From positions 61,620,580-61,684,579 of the forward strand of contig NC_085138.1 of the NCBI RefSeq assembly GCF_035046485.1: a stretch of 64,000 nt of DNA. Reading direction: 5' to 3'. Source of the stretch: Aedes albopictus. Taxonomy: Eukaryota > Arthropoda > Insecta > Diptera > Culicidae. Below are positions 42,201 through 47,150 of the stretch, piece after piece (the first letter of the stretch is position 1; each line of letters starts with the position of its first letter). The translations under genes were made by a program, and so were the position numbers. Under the pieces are notes generated by a model. The model had not been told where the DNA came from, made no database searches, and saw only the letters and a program-made list of their open reading frames with translations.

Positions 42201-43805
42201 ACATATATCAGTGTAAACTACTTACTGTCCATCGATTTTTTTTTCTGACTGCTGCATTGCAATTCAATTCCGCAAAACTGACCCATATGACAGTTCGATC
42301 GAACTTATTTAATTATGGGCAATCGCTTTCGAGTGGAGCTGGAGTGGTAATTCATGTGATGGGGAACTGAGCTTTTCCATTCTATGTGAGATATGTATGT
42401 CCTGTGTGTGTGTATGATTCAGGTGCTTCCTATCCAGGTAGCACAAAATTGTGTGTGTTTCACCGAATGAATGTGCCTTTCGCAGCGTGGCAGTGCACCG
42501 AAGGTAAACATTATTTCTCTACGGCACCGGATAGCACCCATCATAAAGCAAATTCTGAACACGTTCGAACAGTTTATTTATCCCTGGTGTGTGCTGCGTT
42601 TGTTTGGTACGGGGAAAATATTTCTATCTGGGCATTGAATTACGTAGGCATTGGGAAAACTTTGCCAGAGTGGAACCTGATCGAGCGGAAAGGTTCCTTT
42701 TTTGTTCTCCTTTTTCCACCCTTAGTTCCTCTGAATGGGTTAGAAATTTATTGGTGGGTGAATGCAAGTTATTCTAATTCGCAATTGTTTGTGGTAAGGT
42801 CAGTTTAGGGTGTTGGTGGATGCAGAAAGAAGTGGTGGAAGTTAAATTCGATTTCTGACGTGATTGACTGAAAGATGACGAGTGAACCGTAGAAAATTAT
42901 GTTCAAATCTCGACTTAAATAGTTTGAAAATTTAAGTGGCTCCGTAGCTTGGAGGAATTGGAGGCGCACATTCATCGAATTAAGAGTCGTGGGTTCGTTT
43001 CTCGCCGGAGTACGTGTATTAGTTATTGCAATTTATGTTCCGTTTTTGTCCATCGAACACTTGTTTGGGGCTGTCCATAAACCACGTGGTCATGAGGGGG
43101 GGGGGGGGGTGGGGGGTTCGGCCAATTACCATTTTGTATGGACAAATAAAAAAAATTGTATGGACAAATGAACACGCGGGGGGGGGGGGGGTTGATGGTT
43201 GGAAAGTCCCAAAAAAATGACCACGTGGTTTATGGACAGCCCCTTTCTATTGTGTACAAGATCTTCAAAGCATTTCCACGTGTAGTTTTCACTAGGTTTG
43301 GTTCAGCATAATAAAGAGAAATGTTCACGCCAGATAGTTCGTTTGCCTACTGAAATCAAACTTCAATCAATTCATCTACTTACGTAATTGTGCTCCAGGT
43401 CCGGATGGTCCGATTCCAAACCGTCATCCAGAATCGTCACCACGACGCCCTTCCCCGTCACGCCCTCCTTCCAGGCTGGAATCACATTCATGTCTAGGCC
43501 GTTCCCTCGATTCTGCAAAAAAGGTTCGAACACAAACTCGAATTAGTCTCACCACGGATTTGTTGCAGGCGTTGACGTTCTCAACTCACCAGGTACCACA
43601 TCTCGCCCCACTTGGGGTCGTTCAGCTGTATCGTGTAGGGGCTTTTGAGGGATCGAAAGTCCCGCTTCGGACGCCGTTTGGCTCGCTGCTGTTTCGCCCA
43701 TCGCACCCGATCGTCACCGTCCAATCGTTGCTGGTGGTGTCCAGAAGGATTGAGCGATCGTTTCTGCACGTGCCGGTGCTCGAAGTGGTAGTACCCGTCG
43801 AAGAT
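9089..43805 (-). CDS. furin-like proprotein convertase, partial gene (7 exons visible)
   Basis: This is a secretory-pathway, calcium-dependent subtilisin-like endoprotease that cleaves proproteins after paired basic residues in the trans-Golgi and at the cell surface. Exons at 43590-43805, 43384-43512, 17402-17883, 17104-17309, 16360-16546, 16064-16237 and 9089-9207 have AG/GT borders and join in phase (216+129+482+206+187+174+119 nt). The order is propeptide end with a basic cleavage site, catalytic Asp (ILDDGLE), His ([10 protein letters not shown]), oxyanion Asn (WASGNGG), Ser ([13 protein letters not shown]), then the P domain with RRGD. The Asn at the oxyanion site argues against PC2, which has Asp there. 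Missing are the signal peptide and early propeptide exons, expected above 43805, and everything after GRLL. The choice between the two insect furins (Fur1, Fur2) cannot be made from this part, so no symbol is given. Family call is very secure; the joining of exons over 25 kb is inferred from phase and homology. Confidence 0.93.
9211..9245. repeat. (GA)n microsatellite serving as polypyrimidine tract
   Basis: An almost pure (GA)n run sits immediately upstream (in minus-strand sense) of the 3' splice site of the distal furin exon. Read on the transcript strand it is (CU)n followed by gccag, so the repeat is the polypyrimidine tract of the 6.9-kb intron. Confidence 0.85.
9246..10668. other. AT-rich intron sequence, nothing recognised
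   Basis: This part of the 6.9-kb furin intron is AT-rich with many homopolymer runs. Short ORFs (10024-10281, 10315-10650) are low-complexity or lack any recognisable motif and are not called. Confidence 0.5.
10672..10805. mobile_element. Tourist/PIF-Harbinger-like MITE
   Basis: Near-palindromic 134-bp element with ends GGGTCTGTGTCAATTGGCGA and its reverse complement, flanked by TTA at 10669-10671 and 10806-10808. A TTA (TWA) duplication and GGG...TGT termini fit PIF/Harbinger MITEs. Inside, AACTGTCAA repeats in both orientations extend the hairpin. It lies in the 6.9-kb furin intron. Confidence 0.8.
10935..12000. repeat. degenerate GGAATTCC-type 12-bp repeat array
   Basis: Units such as GGAGGAATTCCAGAAGGA and GGAGTTGCTGAAGGAA run through the furin intron. 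ORFs in several frames on both strands (for example 11256-11507, 11473-11748) are array artefacts. Confidence 0.75.
12008..14578. mobile_element. possible decayed hAT-like element with internal inverted repeat
   Basis: The right end reads TTTGAGAAACGCTG after GCGTGCGACCCATAG, which is the reverse complement of the terminus of the hAT-like MITE at 18061. The left end (TTTTTCAGCCTGCGACCCAC, about 12022) is a plausible but degraded partner. Between them, 12850-13135 forms a ~140-bp-arm inverted repeat (GAACCTGAAAATATG versus ATGTTCAGGTTCAG; CGAAAAACCGCTCT versus AGAGCGGTTTCTCCG). No transposase was recognised. The two ends may belong to different copies. Confidence 0.4.
14582..15108. other. unique intron sequence, nothing recognised
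   Basis: No exon, tRNA or repeat could be supported. The short ORF at 14772-14981 has no recognisable motif. Confidence 0.4.
15112..15788. mobile_element. 677-bp TWA-target MITE, copy 1
   Basis: Ends CACTAGTTTAC and GTAAACTTGTG form an inverted pair (one mismatch), flanked by TTA at 15109-15111 and 15789-15791. A second copy of exactly the same length and orientation lies at 61547-62223, flanked by TAA. The 3-bp TTA/TAA duplication suggests a PIF/Harbinger-type mobiliser. There is no coding capacity. Confidence 0.88.
16064..16237 (-). CDS. furin exon: P domain core
   Basis: 174 nt encoding [17 protein letters not shown], then [20 protein letters not shown] and [13 protein letters not shown]. 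The RRGD motif sits where furins keep a conserved RGD. Acceptor gacag at 16238, donor gtgagc at 16063. The intron before it is 122 bp and contains a run of T (A-run on plus at 16255-16269). Confidence 0.93.
16360..16546 (-). CDS. furin exon: catalytic domain end and start of P domain
   Basis: 187 nt. It starts [15 protein letters not shown] and continues [20 protein letters not shown], a hallmark furin/kexin segment, and [14 protein letters not shown]. Acceptor tttag, donor gtacgt at 16359. The exon leaves two bases into a Lys codon, which the next exon completes with G. The preceding intron is 557 bp (16547-17103), AT-rich and without other visible features. Confidence 0.93.
17104..17309 (-). 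CDS. furin exon: catalytic Ser
   Basis: 206 nt; the first base completes the W codon of the preceding exon and gives [35 protein letters not shown] carries the nucleophile serine (GTSAS). The end reads [10 protein letters not shown] with one base carried into the next exon. A 92-bp intron (17310-17401) precedes it, with acceptor cttcag and donor gtaagc. Confidence 0.94.
17402..17883 (-). CDS. furin exon: catalytic His and oxyanion Asn
   Basis: 482 nt, entering in phase 0 with [20 protein letters not shown] and leaving two bases into a TGG codon. It holds [17 protein letters not shown] (catalytic His), [35 protein letters not shown] and [15 protein letters not shown] (oxyanion-hole Asn), then [18 protein letters not shown]. 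Acceptor cag at 17884-17886, donor gtaagc from 17401. The strong constraint on this exon also leaves long plus-strand shadow ORFs, which are not genes. It is much more GC-rich than the flanking introns. Confidence 0.95.
18061..18385. mobile_element. hAT-like MITE
   Basis: Ends CAGCGTTTCTTAACC and TTTGAGAAACTCTG are inverted, with subterminal GGGTTGCGACCCACTGG and AGTGGGTCGC motifs typical of hAT MITEs. The flanks (CAATAGTG, CAATGAAT) share only part of an 8-bp duplication, so the copy is probably old. It lies just inside the large furin intron. Confidence 0.7.
19187..19371. mobile_element. small MITE-like element, CAGGGATGCCA ends
   Basis: The left end CCAGGGATGCCAGAT and right end ATATGGCATCCCTGG are inverted. 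The interior repeats AAAAATCTGTAT several times. No exact target duplication was found. It interrupts the 155-bp satellite. Confidence 0.6.
19663..19722. repeat. near-perfect hairpin
   Basis: AGGTTAGTATTCCTAATATT and its reverse complement flank a few bases, giving arms of about 28 bp with one or two mismatches. Confidence 0.7.
20765..21640. other. AT-rich intron sequence, nothing recognised
   Basis: No repeat unit, exon or RNA gene could be supported here; it lies within the 25.5-kb furin intron. Confidence 0.4.
21653..21819. mobile_element. small foldback element with short subrepeats
   Basis: AAAACGTC(G)AAAAGGTCGG-type subrepeats at the left face inverted copies at the right (TTTTCGACCTTTTGGCATTC, GACATTTTGCC). 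The outer ends GGGACAAAACGTC and GACATTTTGCCACCC are related by inversion. The architecture matches the elements at 40351, 50099 and 53804. Confidence 0.6.
21910..23150. repeat. degenerate 12-bp repeat array, diverged
   Basis: TTTCTGGAGGAATCCTTGG-type units are scattered with much decay. 22075-22200 resembles a segment near 46930-47050 (ATGATGGTTTT, TAGACTATTTGACTAAA), suggesting a shared interspersed repeat. No gene is seen. Confidence 0.55.
23510..25290. repeat. degenerate GGAATTCCTGGA repeat array, well preserved
   Basis: Between about 24100 and 24390 the 12-bp unit GGAATTCCTGGA is almost regular and the frame stays open for 96 codons, giving an [13 protein letters not shown] peptide. This is predicted by the unit (GAA TTC CTG GAG) and is not evidence for a gene. 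The array tail (25290-25335) and the sequence after the MITE at 25338-25784 resemble 41865-41990, so both arrays share non-repeat flanks. Confidence 0.8.
25338..25784. mobile_element. MITE with CGACTAGAAAATT ends
   Basis: CGACTAGAAAATT at the left is matched inverted as AATTTTCTAGTCG at the right. The interior is AT-rich with repeated TTATAACA/TGTTATAA and GTTACAA motifs. No target duplication is evident. It splits the conserved tail of the 12-bp array from its flank. Confidence 0.7.
25790..26815. other. intron sequence, nothing recognised
   Basis: The first ~130 bases are the flank shared with 41900-41990. The remainder looks unique; short ORFs on both strands (26488-26791) have no motif support. 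Confidence 0.4.
26821..28135. mobile_element. tRNA-related composite repeat: two direct 511-bp units plus an inverted partial unit
   Basis: A unit starting TTACACTGTTGAAAATGC at 26821 recurs after 511 bp at 27332 almost unchanged. From 27841 the first ~290 bp of the unit return inverted. Each copy contains a tRNA-like block (26915-26988 minus, 27426-27499 minus, 27944-28016 plus): acceptor-like ACTCCG/CGGAGT pairing, a B-box-like GAGTTCGAGTCTC and a D-arm-like GCTT/AAGC pair, but no normal 7-nt anticodon loop. Both flanks carry GACAAATCAATATT (26809-26822 and about 28153-28166), a possible target duplication. It is not a functional tRNA gene set. Confidence 0.75.
28230..28560. mobile_element. 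tRNA-related repeat, two facing tRNA-like halves
   Basis: 28278-28348 on the minus strand is tRNA-like, with GTTCTGTGGTTTAGTTGG, a TTAAAGCGCCGG A-box region and CCCACCAGAAC closing the acceptor. From 28483 on the plus strand a truncated relative begins (GTTCTGTGGCTTAGTTAG). A related copy is at 63455-63670. Confidence 0.7.
28776..28895. repeat. ~115-bp interspersed repeat, also at 49253
   Basis: CGCTGTTGTACATATTGTGT, ACAATACGTT and GTGGTGCTG in this order match CGCTGTTGTATTTTGTACAA, ACACGTT and GTGGTGCTG at 49253-49375. Both copies start with TTAAC/TTAACC and end GGAAG(A/G)TTAA, so the ends are inverted TTAA(C). Confidence 0.6.
29050..31932. repeat. GGAATTCCTGGA 12-bp repeat array, left of BEL
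   Basis: Units such as GGAATTCCTGGA, GAAATCCCTGAA and GGAATTTCTGAA run with little interruption for 2.9 kb. Open frames of 60-178 codons on both strands (for example 30342-30878 minus) arise because unit lengths are multiples of three. The array is broken by the BEL insertion and continues after 40083. Confidence 0.85.
31938..32292 (+). repeat. BEL 5' LTR
   Basis: 355 bp from TGTTTGCGAAC to GTCCAGAACA. It contains a GATCGATAGATCGATCG palindromic cluster. It differs from the 3' LTR only in a T-run/C junction at 32149. No TATA box could be assigned with confidence. Confidence 0.95.
32293..32310 (+). other. BEL primer-binding-site candidate
   Basis: TGGTCCTTCGAACCGGAT follows the 5' LTR with no spacer. 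The TGG start fits pairing with a tRNA CCA end. However, the TTCGAA core lies only a few bases from the end, which does not fit the normal position of a TpsiC loop, so the primer tRNA cannot be named. Confidence 0.6.
32311..33202 (+). other. BEL leader with duplicated CTG-rich segment
   Basis: About 0.9 kb lies between the primer site and the gag-pol ATG. 32511-32630 contains a direct duplication beginning GAAGACGGATTACTGTTGCT, with CTGTTGCTG-type triplet repeats inside. Upstream short ORFs (for example 32340-32699) are not supported as coding. Confidence 0.7.
33203..38650 (+). CDS. BEL/Pao gag-pol polyprotein (1815 codons)
   Basis: The frame is open from 33125, but that first codon is TTG; the first ATG, in context GTCAGCATGG, is at 33203 and gives [10 protein letters not shown]. 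Domains by residue from that start: charged coiled-coil N-terminus; DUF1759-like gag from ~145 ([17 protein letters not shown]); CCHC knuckles at C350-C363 and C384-C397 and a third Cys/His cluster at 402-410; DUF1758-like protease with D533-S-C-S and flap-like IIGAEFY; reverse transcriptase with D868 and YVDD (944-947); RNase H with GFSDAS (D1125) and D1204; integrase zinc-binding region ending C1473/C1476; integrase core D1508, D1573, E1627; C-terminal DUF5641-like segment. No stop or frameshift is present. The product would make virus-like particles and carry out reverse transcription and integration. Odd point: the protease triad reads DSC instead of D-S/T-G. Confidence 0.95.
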   Translation: MAEEESLRELSREERQLKNSLKAIVKFVNEFQRSTQENQIEVRLEALENVMQKFYSVRRKIEIAMDEVDPEEDDEDVKETAEERKNRLEKATATREAQYDEAIRVVEEKYCEVKAALISLRPPKPSSSQSTAGVQAPGDFGISRVKLPDIKLPSFSGKIKEWITFRDTFRSLIHNNRQLAPIDKFTYLRSSVHGDALQEICSVELSAENYEVAWKALEKKFENKKLIVKAHLDAIFSVEPLRRENCDALNHLINEFDRNLQMLNKIRENTANWSTILAYMLCSRLDSATLRLWESHHNSKDVPEFDELLEFLRDHCLVLQSIAPCKPIESEQKRARVTTTHTSSQSSRKCLFCAEPFHLPFKCNKFKGLTINQRVEEANKKRLCRNCLSAGHYAESCSKGSCTKCGRKHHTMLHFENAPTSPRAPKPSVPQTQDQTRAAGQTQPQPSQTPPKGQTQTSTQPATQTTNSYPVIQSSSQHTSPQPTTDPHATVTLKAVKQSKNMQSLPRQVLMSTAIVRVQDPFGNVSFARTLLDSCSEFCYVTTSFSKKLKLNETPALLKVEGIGSGSVTATKSVEARVQPRQATLSAFDEDMQFYVLPKITRTLPISPVQVKVLEIPSDIVLADPTFGEPGPIDMIIGAEFYIDLLAAGRRKLSDSGPTLQETVFGWIVSGRVPEVPANIPRTSTFVSTMVDLQELIAKFWELETCHINSTNSVEETACEEIFNRTTTRNGEGKFVVALPRREHVMEKLGESKNIAIKRFLSLERRLDSDQELKAMYTEFIHEYQLMGHMKQVPEETDSEAPVYYLPHHAVLRPDSTTTKLRVVFDASCRTSTGVSLNDALMVGPVVQDPLLAILLRFRLHRIAVVSDVAKMYRMVLTQPNDHPLHKIVWRDSKDQPLKFFELTTVTYGTASAPYLATRCLKKLGEDCAATHPVASEVIQHDFYVDDMLSGADSIEEAKTLVKQVKDVSDSAGFSLRKWNSNSSEVLRSIPKHLRDDRSMLELDSSNATVKTLGLRWNVGSDEFHFSFPQWKSNSSTITKRSIHSDAACLFDPLGLVGPVVVQAKIFIQQLWRLKCGWDDPLDESIQEMWREYRQNLMALETLTIPRWVGLSNDCVSVQLHGFSDASTVAYGACLYLRCVASDGSVTVRLITSKSRVAPLENLEQKKKKMTIPRLELSAALLLSHLYEKFVQVKAVPTAFFWTDSTIVNHWLGSPPSRWQVFVANRVSEIQHLTQGGTWSHVAGIENPADLISRGMSPAQLQYERRWFEGPQWLLQDQCYWPQTSQISEVPEDVTLLEERASQAFPTQGVPPNELFGLRWSYQELQRIVALLIRFKHNTTNRSSKRTGPVSLEELEEALIVLVRQAQRDSFPEEMADLGKQGEVKSSSRIKSLYPILKAGIICVGGRLANAPVLETRKHPFILDHRHPLAIALARHYHYKFYHAGQQLLVATLRERFWPTNANSLARKVIHGCIPCFRRKPKVIDQLMADLPVERVTPSAPFLKVGVDYCGPFHISYPNRKSSPVKCYVAVFVCLSVKAIHLELVVDLTTQAFIAALRRFVARRGRPQLIMCDNATTFVGANRELKELCKQLSDRKFQDPVIKEAANDGIEFKFIPPRTPNFGGLWEAQVKSFKTHFKKSVGLRTLKNDEMLTALAQIEAVLNSRPMTAISSDPTDYEALTPGHFLVQRPLTAVADRTFDDVSIHHLKMWEQAQSLTQQFWKKYSTQYLSDLQNRVKWTKKKDDIAVGAMVLLKEENTPPLRWPLGRVVRVFPGTDGHVRVVTVRTKDGSFDRGITKVCPLPIWDNEIAQQNSNQ
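38651..39709 (+). other. BEL 3' noncoding region
   Basis: About 1.06 kb between the pol stop and the purine tract. It has frames open up to 124 codons (38681-39055) but no transmembrane segment or glycoprotein-like pattern. It is more GC-rich at the start (38840-39100) than near the LTR. Probably untranslated. Confidence 0.6.
39710..39722 (+). other. BEL polypurine tract
   Basis: AAGGGGGGCGGCA abuts the 3' LTR and would prime plus-strand synthesis. The preceding GAAACCAGCCGGTTTC is a short perfect hairpin. Confidence 0.8.
39723..40077 (+). repeat. BEL 3' LTR
   Basis: 355 bp, one difference from the 5' LTR, followed directly by the target duplication GCATT and the continuation of the 12-bp array. 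Confidence 0.95.
40083..41760. repeat. GGAATTCCTGGA 12-bp repeat array, right of BEL
   Basis: Continuation of the array broken by BEL, itself interrupted at 40351-40735 by a foldback element. The text just after BEL (GATGGAGTTCTT, AGTCCAGAAGGAATCCCGGA) resembles that at 31190-31270 left of BEL, showing higher-order duplication within the array. 41865-41990 is the flank shared with 25300-25930. Confidence 0.8.
40351..40735. mobile_element. foldback element with TTTGGCCGAAT subrepeats, copy 1
   Basis: The left end GGGTTCCGGGTCATTTGGCC is followed by several ~14-bp TTTGGCCGAATGCCG units. The right end has inverted AATTCGGCCAAACGG units. The ~220-bp core is related, inverted, to the core of the element at 50099-50658 (shared GATCATATTGATAGTTGG-like text). 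No clear target duplication. Confidence 0.75.
41991..42935. other. intron sequence with homopolymer C/G runs, no gene seen
   Basis: 42132-42178 holds G/C runs at the proposed element end. 42180-42935 looks unique. The ORF at 42386-42808 is open for 140 codons but has no recognisable domain, no convincing start and low codon bias, so it is not called. Confidence 0.4.
42940..43012 (+). mobile_element. tRNA-like SINE fragment
   Basis: CTCCGTAGCTTGGAGG ... GTGGGTTCGTTTCTCGCCGG is a diverged copy of the tRNA-like block found three times at 26915-28016. The anticodon arm is not normal, so it is a SINE fragment and not a tRNA gene. Confidence 0.65.
43067..43243. mobile_element. MITE with GGGGCTGTCCATAAACCACG ends
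   Basis: Inverted 27-bp ends (GGGGCTGTCCATAAACCACG and on to TGGTCAT), with G-runs and two copies of TGTATGGACAAAT inside. TTT flanks both ends and may be a 3-bp duplication. It lies 140 bp beyond the donor site of the catalytic-Asp exon. Confidence 0.8.
43384..43512 (-). CDS. furin exon: catalytic Asp
   Basis: 43 codons in phase 0, starting [20 protein letters not shown] and ending DLEHNY. The motif [17 protein letters not shown] contains the catalytic aspartate (first D of DDG). The acceptor is ttttttgcag and the donor gtaagt. A 77-bp intron (43513-43589) separates it from the preceding exon, and a 25.5-kb intron follows. It is too short to stand out as an ORF, but splice sites and protein match are unambiguous. 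Confidence 0.93.
43590..43805 (-). CDS. furin exon: propeptide end and start of catalytic domain
   Basis: 72 codons in phase 0, beginning [18 protein letters not shown], which is the typical end of the furin propeptide, and ending [11 protein letters not shown], the start of the mature enzyme. The acceptor is cag at 43806-43808 and the donor is gtgagt at 43589-43584. HVQKRSL looks like the internal secondary (pH-sensing) site region. [12 protein letters not shown] carries two overlapping dibasic/RXKR sites (RAKR and RPKR) for the primary autocleavage. A His/Gln-rich stretch (SGHHQQRL) lies between them. The upstream reading frame stays open a little into the intron but loses furin similarity. 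Confidence 0.92.
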
Positions 43806-44875
43806 CTGCAATGGGGGAAAATCAAATTGAAATCCGGTTAGAACTGTATACCAAAATAAAGTTGACAATAAAACATTTCGGATCAATTGTTTCCGATTTA
43901 TGTAGATATCAGGAACAGATTGCACCACCGGATGCAAATTGATAAAATTAAGTATAAATTATGCGTGTAGGATATTGGAATATGCATCGGGCGTACGCTA
44001 CAGACCGACCGACATGACATTCCAGCGACTACGCCCACGGAAAACTGTTTTGTCAGCTAGCAAATATTTGCATTTTGAAATTCGCTTACCACAACAGCCA
44101 AACTATGATCCACGGGCATGGCATATGGCACGCGGGAGTGGATATTCATCATACGCATAGTGGGCAAGAATGCAATCGAAACAATATTTTTAAGTAGTTG
44201 CTGGTTTTCAGTTTGGTTTACTACCATATATACAAACAAAGTTTAAAAATATGGTAACAGAATCTGTAAAAATACTTGTTTTATACCTTGATTAAAAAAG
44301 ATATACTTTAACATCACAAGTAACACGTAGCCAAGCACTGAATAAACAAAATTACTGAAAGTGTTGAATGGACTCCTCTTGTGTTTTAGTATTCATTACG
44401 GATCCCTTCACGATTTATTTTCGGAAGTTTTATTCATTTATTTATAAGTTACTTTTATTTAGATTTTCTTCAGATTTTATTTTTTTAAATAAGGCTGATA
44501 CAAATTTTATTTTGACTTTTTGTCTCCCCCCCCTTCAAAAATTTTTGGCTGGATTTTGCATTTTGAGGGGGCAGATAAAAAAATATTTATCAAAATTTCG
44601 GGTCTTGCTCAAAACTCTTTAACAAATCCGATGAGTTTTAAATATTTTTCAAATTAAATACTTTATTATTTTTATCCCCCCCCCCTCGACCAGTCAACGA
44701 GTGGTGGGACAAAAAGTGAAATAAATATTTGTAACGGCCTAATTTCTTGAAAGTTGAACTTCATTTACTTTTATGTTCTTCTTCAAGCAGGAGAACAGGA
44801 GGGTTTTGTTAAACTTTTTTTTTTCAGCAATTTCTACAAATTGCAAGAAATCCGATAAGTAATTCAAAAAACAAA
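43806..44875. other. upstream intron sequence, nothing recognised
   Basis: The previous furin exon (propeptide start) was searched for on the minus strand and not recognised. C-runs occur near 44527 and 44676. AT-rich otherwise. Confidence 0.4.
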
Positions 44876-44879
44876 ACCA

Positions 44880-46020
44880 AAACATAATTTCTGATGGGGT
44901 TTGAAAAGAATCCCAGCTGGAAGCTCGACCTGAATCCCTCAAACAATAATTGAAGAAATTTTCGGAGAAACGACTAGATAAATTCCTTGAGAAATGCAAA
45001 ATAAAAAAAACGGGAAGAATCTTTGAATGCCCAGTAGGTTCCAGGCACGAATACCTAAAACAGTCCCGCCAAGATTCCCTGAAGGAATCTTTGAAAGAAT
45101 ACCAGGAGGAATCCCGGAAGGAATCCTAGCAAGAATCCCTGAAGTAATGGTTTGCGAAATCCCCGAAGGAATCTGTGAAGCAATCCCTGCCAAGAATCTG
45201 TGAAGCCAAGAATCCCTGAAGGAATGTATGAAAAAATACCAGGAGGAATGCCTGAAGAAATCCTAGCAGGAACCCCTGAAGAAATGCTTTACAAGAAATT
45301 CCAGAAGGGATCTGTGAAGCAATTTCAGCAGTAATCCCTGAAGGAATGCCGACTAGAACACGTGAGAAGCAACGGAAGGATTTCTGGGAGGAATATCTGG
45401 TAGAATCCAGAGAGGAATCTTGGTTGGAAGTTCGGCAGAAATCCCTGAAAGAAGAAATCCCGAGAAGAATTACTGGAGAAATCCTTGGATGAATCTTGAG
45501 AGGAATACCTGAAAAAAATCTCAGGAAGAATCTTTCAAGGAATACCAGCGGGAATCCCGGTAGGTATACCTAAAGCAATTTCACTAGGATTTTCTGAATA
45601 AATCTCGACAGAAATCTTTTGAAAGATTACCAGAAAGAATCCGTGAAGTAATCTCAGCAGGAATCCCTGAAGGAACGCCAGCTGGAATACCTGAAAGATT
45701 CCTTCTATGGTTATCTTAAGCATGCCCTTGAATCCTTAGAAGAATCATGACAGGATCCCGACTGCAAGCTGAGCAGAAAAAATCATAGTGGGGTCTTTTA
45801 CGAAATCCCAGAAGGAATCTTCGAAGGCATTTCAGCAGAAATCCCTGAAGGATTACCAACTAGATTACCTTAAAGAATTCTAGAAGGATTTCCTATAGCA
45901 ATCCCTGTAGAAGTCCCTGAAGGGATCACACGAGCAATCTCTACATGTCTAGAGGAATCCTAAGAAGAGTATCGAGAGGAATGCCTTATGAAATCACGAA
46001 GAGTTTCTGAAGGTATCTCG
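44880..46020. repeat. degenerate 12-bp repeat array
   Basis: GGAATCCCTGAAGGAAT-type units; more diverged than the array around BEL. ORFs here are low-complexity. Confidence 0.75.
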
Positions 46021-46024
46021 AGAA

Positions 46025-47150
46025 AGTCTCACTTTATCTCATCTCAATTTTTACCCTACTCTCTACCCTTTTCATCTATACTACCCTCTACTCTACGCTC
46101 TATCCTAACCATCTACCTTACTCTCTACCCTAACCTTTACCGTATCGTCTACCCTACTTTTTACTGTACCCTCTCCCCTACCCATTCACCCTATTCTATT
46201 CTATCCTACCCATCCTACCCCTACCCTATTCTACAATATCCTCCATCCTACCGTCTACCCTAGCTCTCTACTGCGACCCCCTACCCTACCCTCTACTCTC
46301 ACCATTCATGATACCCTCTCATTAGCGCTCTATCCTCACCGTCTACTCTATCGTCTACCCTACCCTACCCTCTATCCTAACCCTCTACTCTAACCCTTCA
46401 CTCTACCCTCTACCCTAACCCTATACTTTATCCCCTACCCTACAATATATCCTAATTCTCTCTATCCTTTATCCTAGCCCTCTACTCTACTGTCTACCCT
46501 ACGCTCTACCGTCTACCCTCCCCAGTGTTGGTAAAAACTGGAATTCTCAAATCGCATGGTTGAGTTGTTTCACGCGCGATTCTTGACTCGCCAAACTCAC
46601 CGCCGAAAAAATCATGCATGAGTTGACTCGCGATTTCACTCATTGCTTTATTTCTTGGCGTTCTTATTATTTATATCCAAGTTTTTAGGATTATATGATA
46701 GAACAAAAGCAAATCTAGCGTACAATAACATTGAATGCCGTTCGAATTGATTTGGATTCGTTTTACAAGCGAACGAGACTTCGGCGCTTCACTCGTGAGA
46801 GCGAGATTTTGCATGAAAATCTCGCACGTGAGAAAATGATTCAGAATCGCGCGCGAGTTTGCTCACACAGGAGCGGTTCATGAGTCTGCTTTGAGTGTGA
46901 TTTTACCAACACTGACCCTCCCAAGATACATTTTTTAGTCAAATAGACTAGAATAGGTATTGAGACCATCATAAAACGAAAGTAAAAGTTTTTCGGTTTT
47001 ATGATGGTTCTCAAAACCTCTACATGACTAATTGGTAATCAAAATATTACTTGGGCTACCGTCTACCTTACCGTCTACCCTAACCCACTAACCTACCCTC
47101 AACCTTACCCTCTACGCTATCCTCTACTCTACCCTCTACGCACCATAGAA
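46025..47150. repeat. CTCTACCCTA-type pyrimidine-rich repeat, split by a MITE
   Basis: Irregular units of CTACCCTA, CCCTCTAC and CCCTAACC run from 46040 to 46522 and again from about 47040 to 47150, with a faint echo near 47250. All lie on the same strand. It resembles a degenerate CCCTA(A) minisatellite. Confidence 0.75.
46523..46914. mobile_element. hAT-like MITE with 8-bp target duplication
   Basis: Ends CAGTGTTGGTAAAA and TTTTACCAACACTG are perfect inverted repeats. ACCCTCCC at 46515-46522 and 46915-46922 is the 8-bp duplication, made from the CCCTA-type repeat it landed in. Subterminal CTCGCGATTT/AATCTCGC motifs occur in both orientations. Confidence 0.9.

Noticed and set aside
42386..42808. 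140-codon ORF with Cys-rich start
   Set aside because: No domain, signal peptide or splice evidence that can be defended; overlapping frame also open.
44057..44239. Minus-strand ORF ending at a gtaagc donor, possible earlier furin exon
   Set aside because: The donor at 44087 is plausible but the translated text has no propeptide similarity (no HGF or LGQ-type motif).
46025..46520. Interstitial telomere
   Set aside because: CCCTA units are irregular and mixed with CTCTAC; no regular telomeric hexamer or pentamer.
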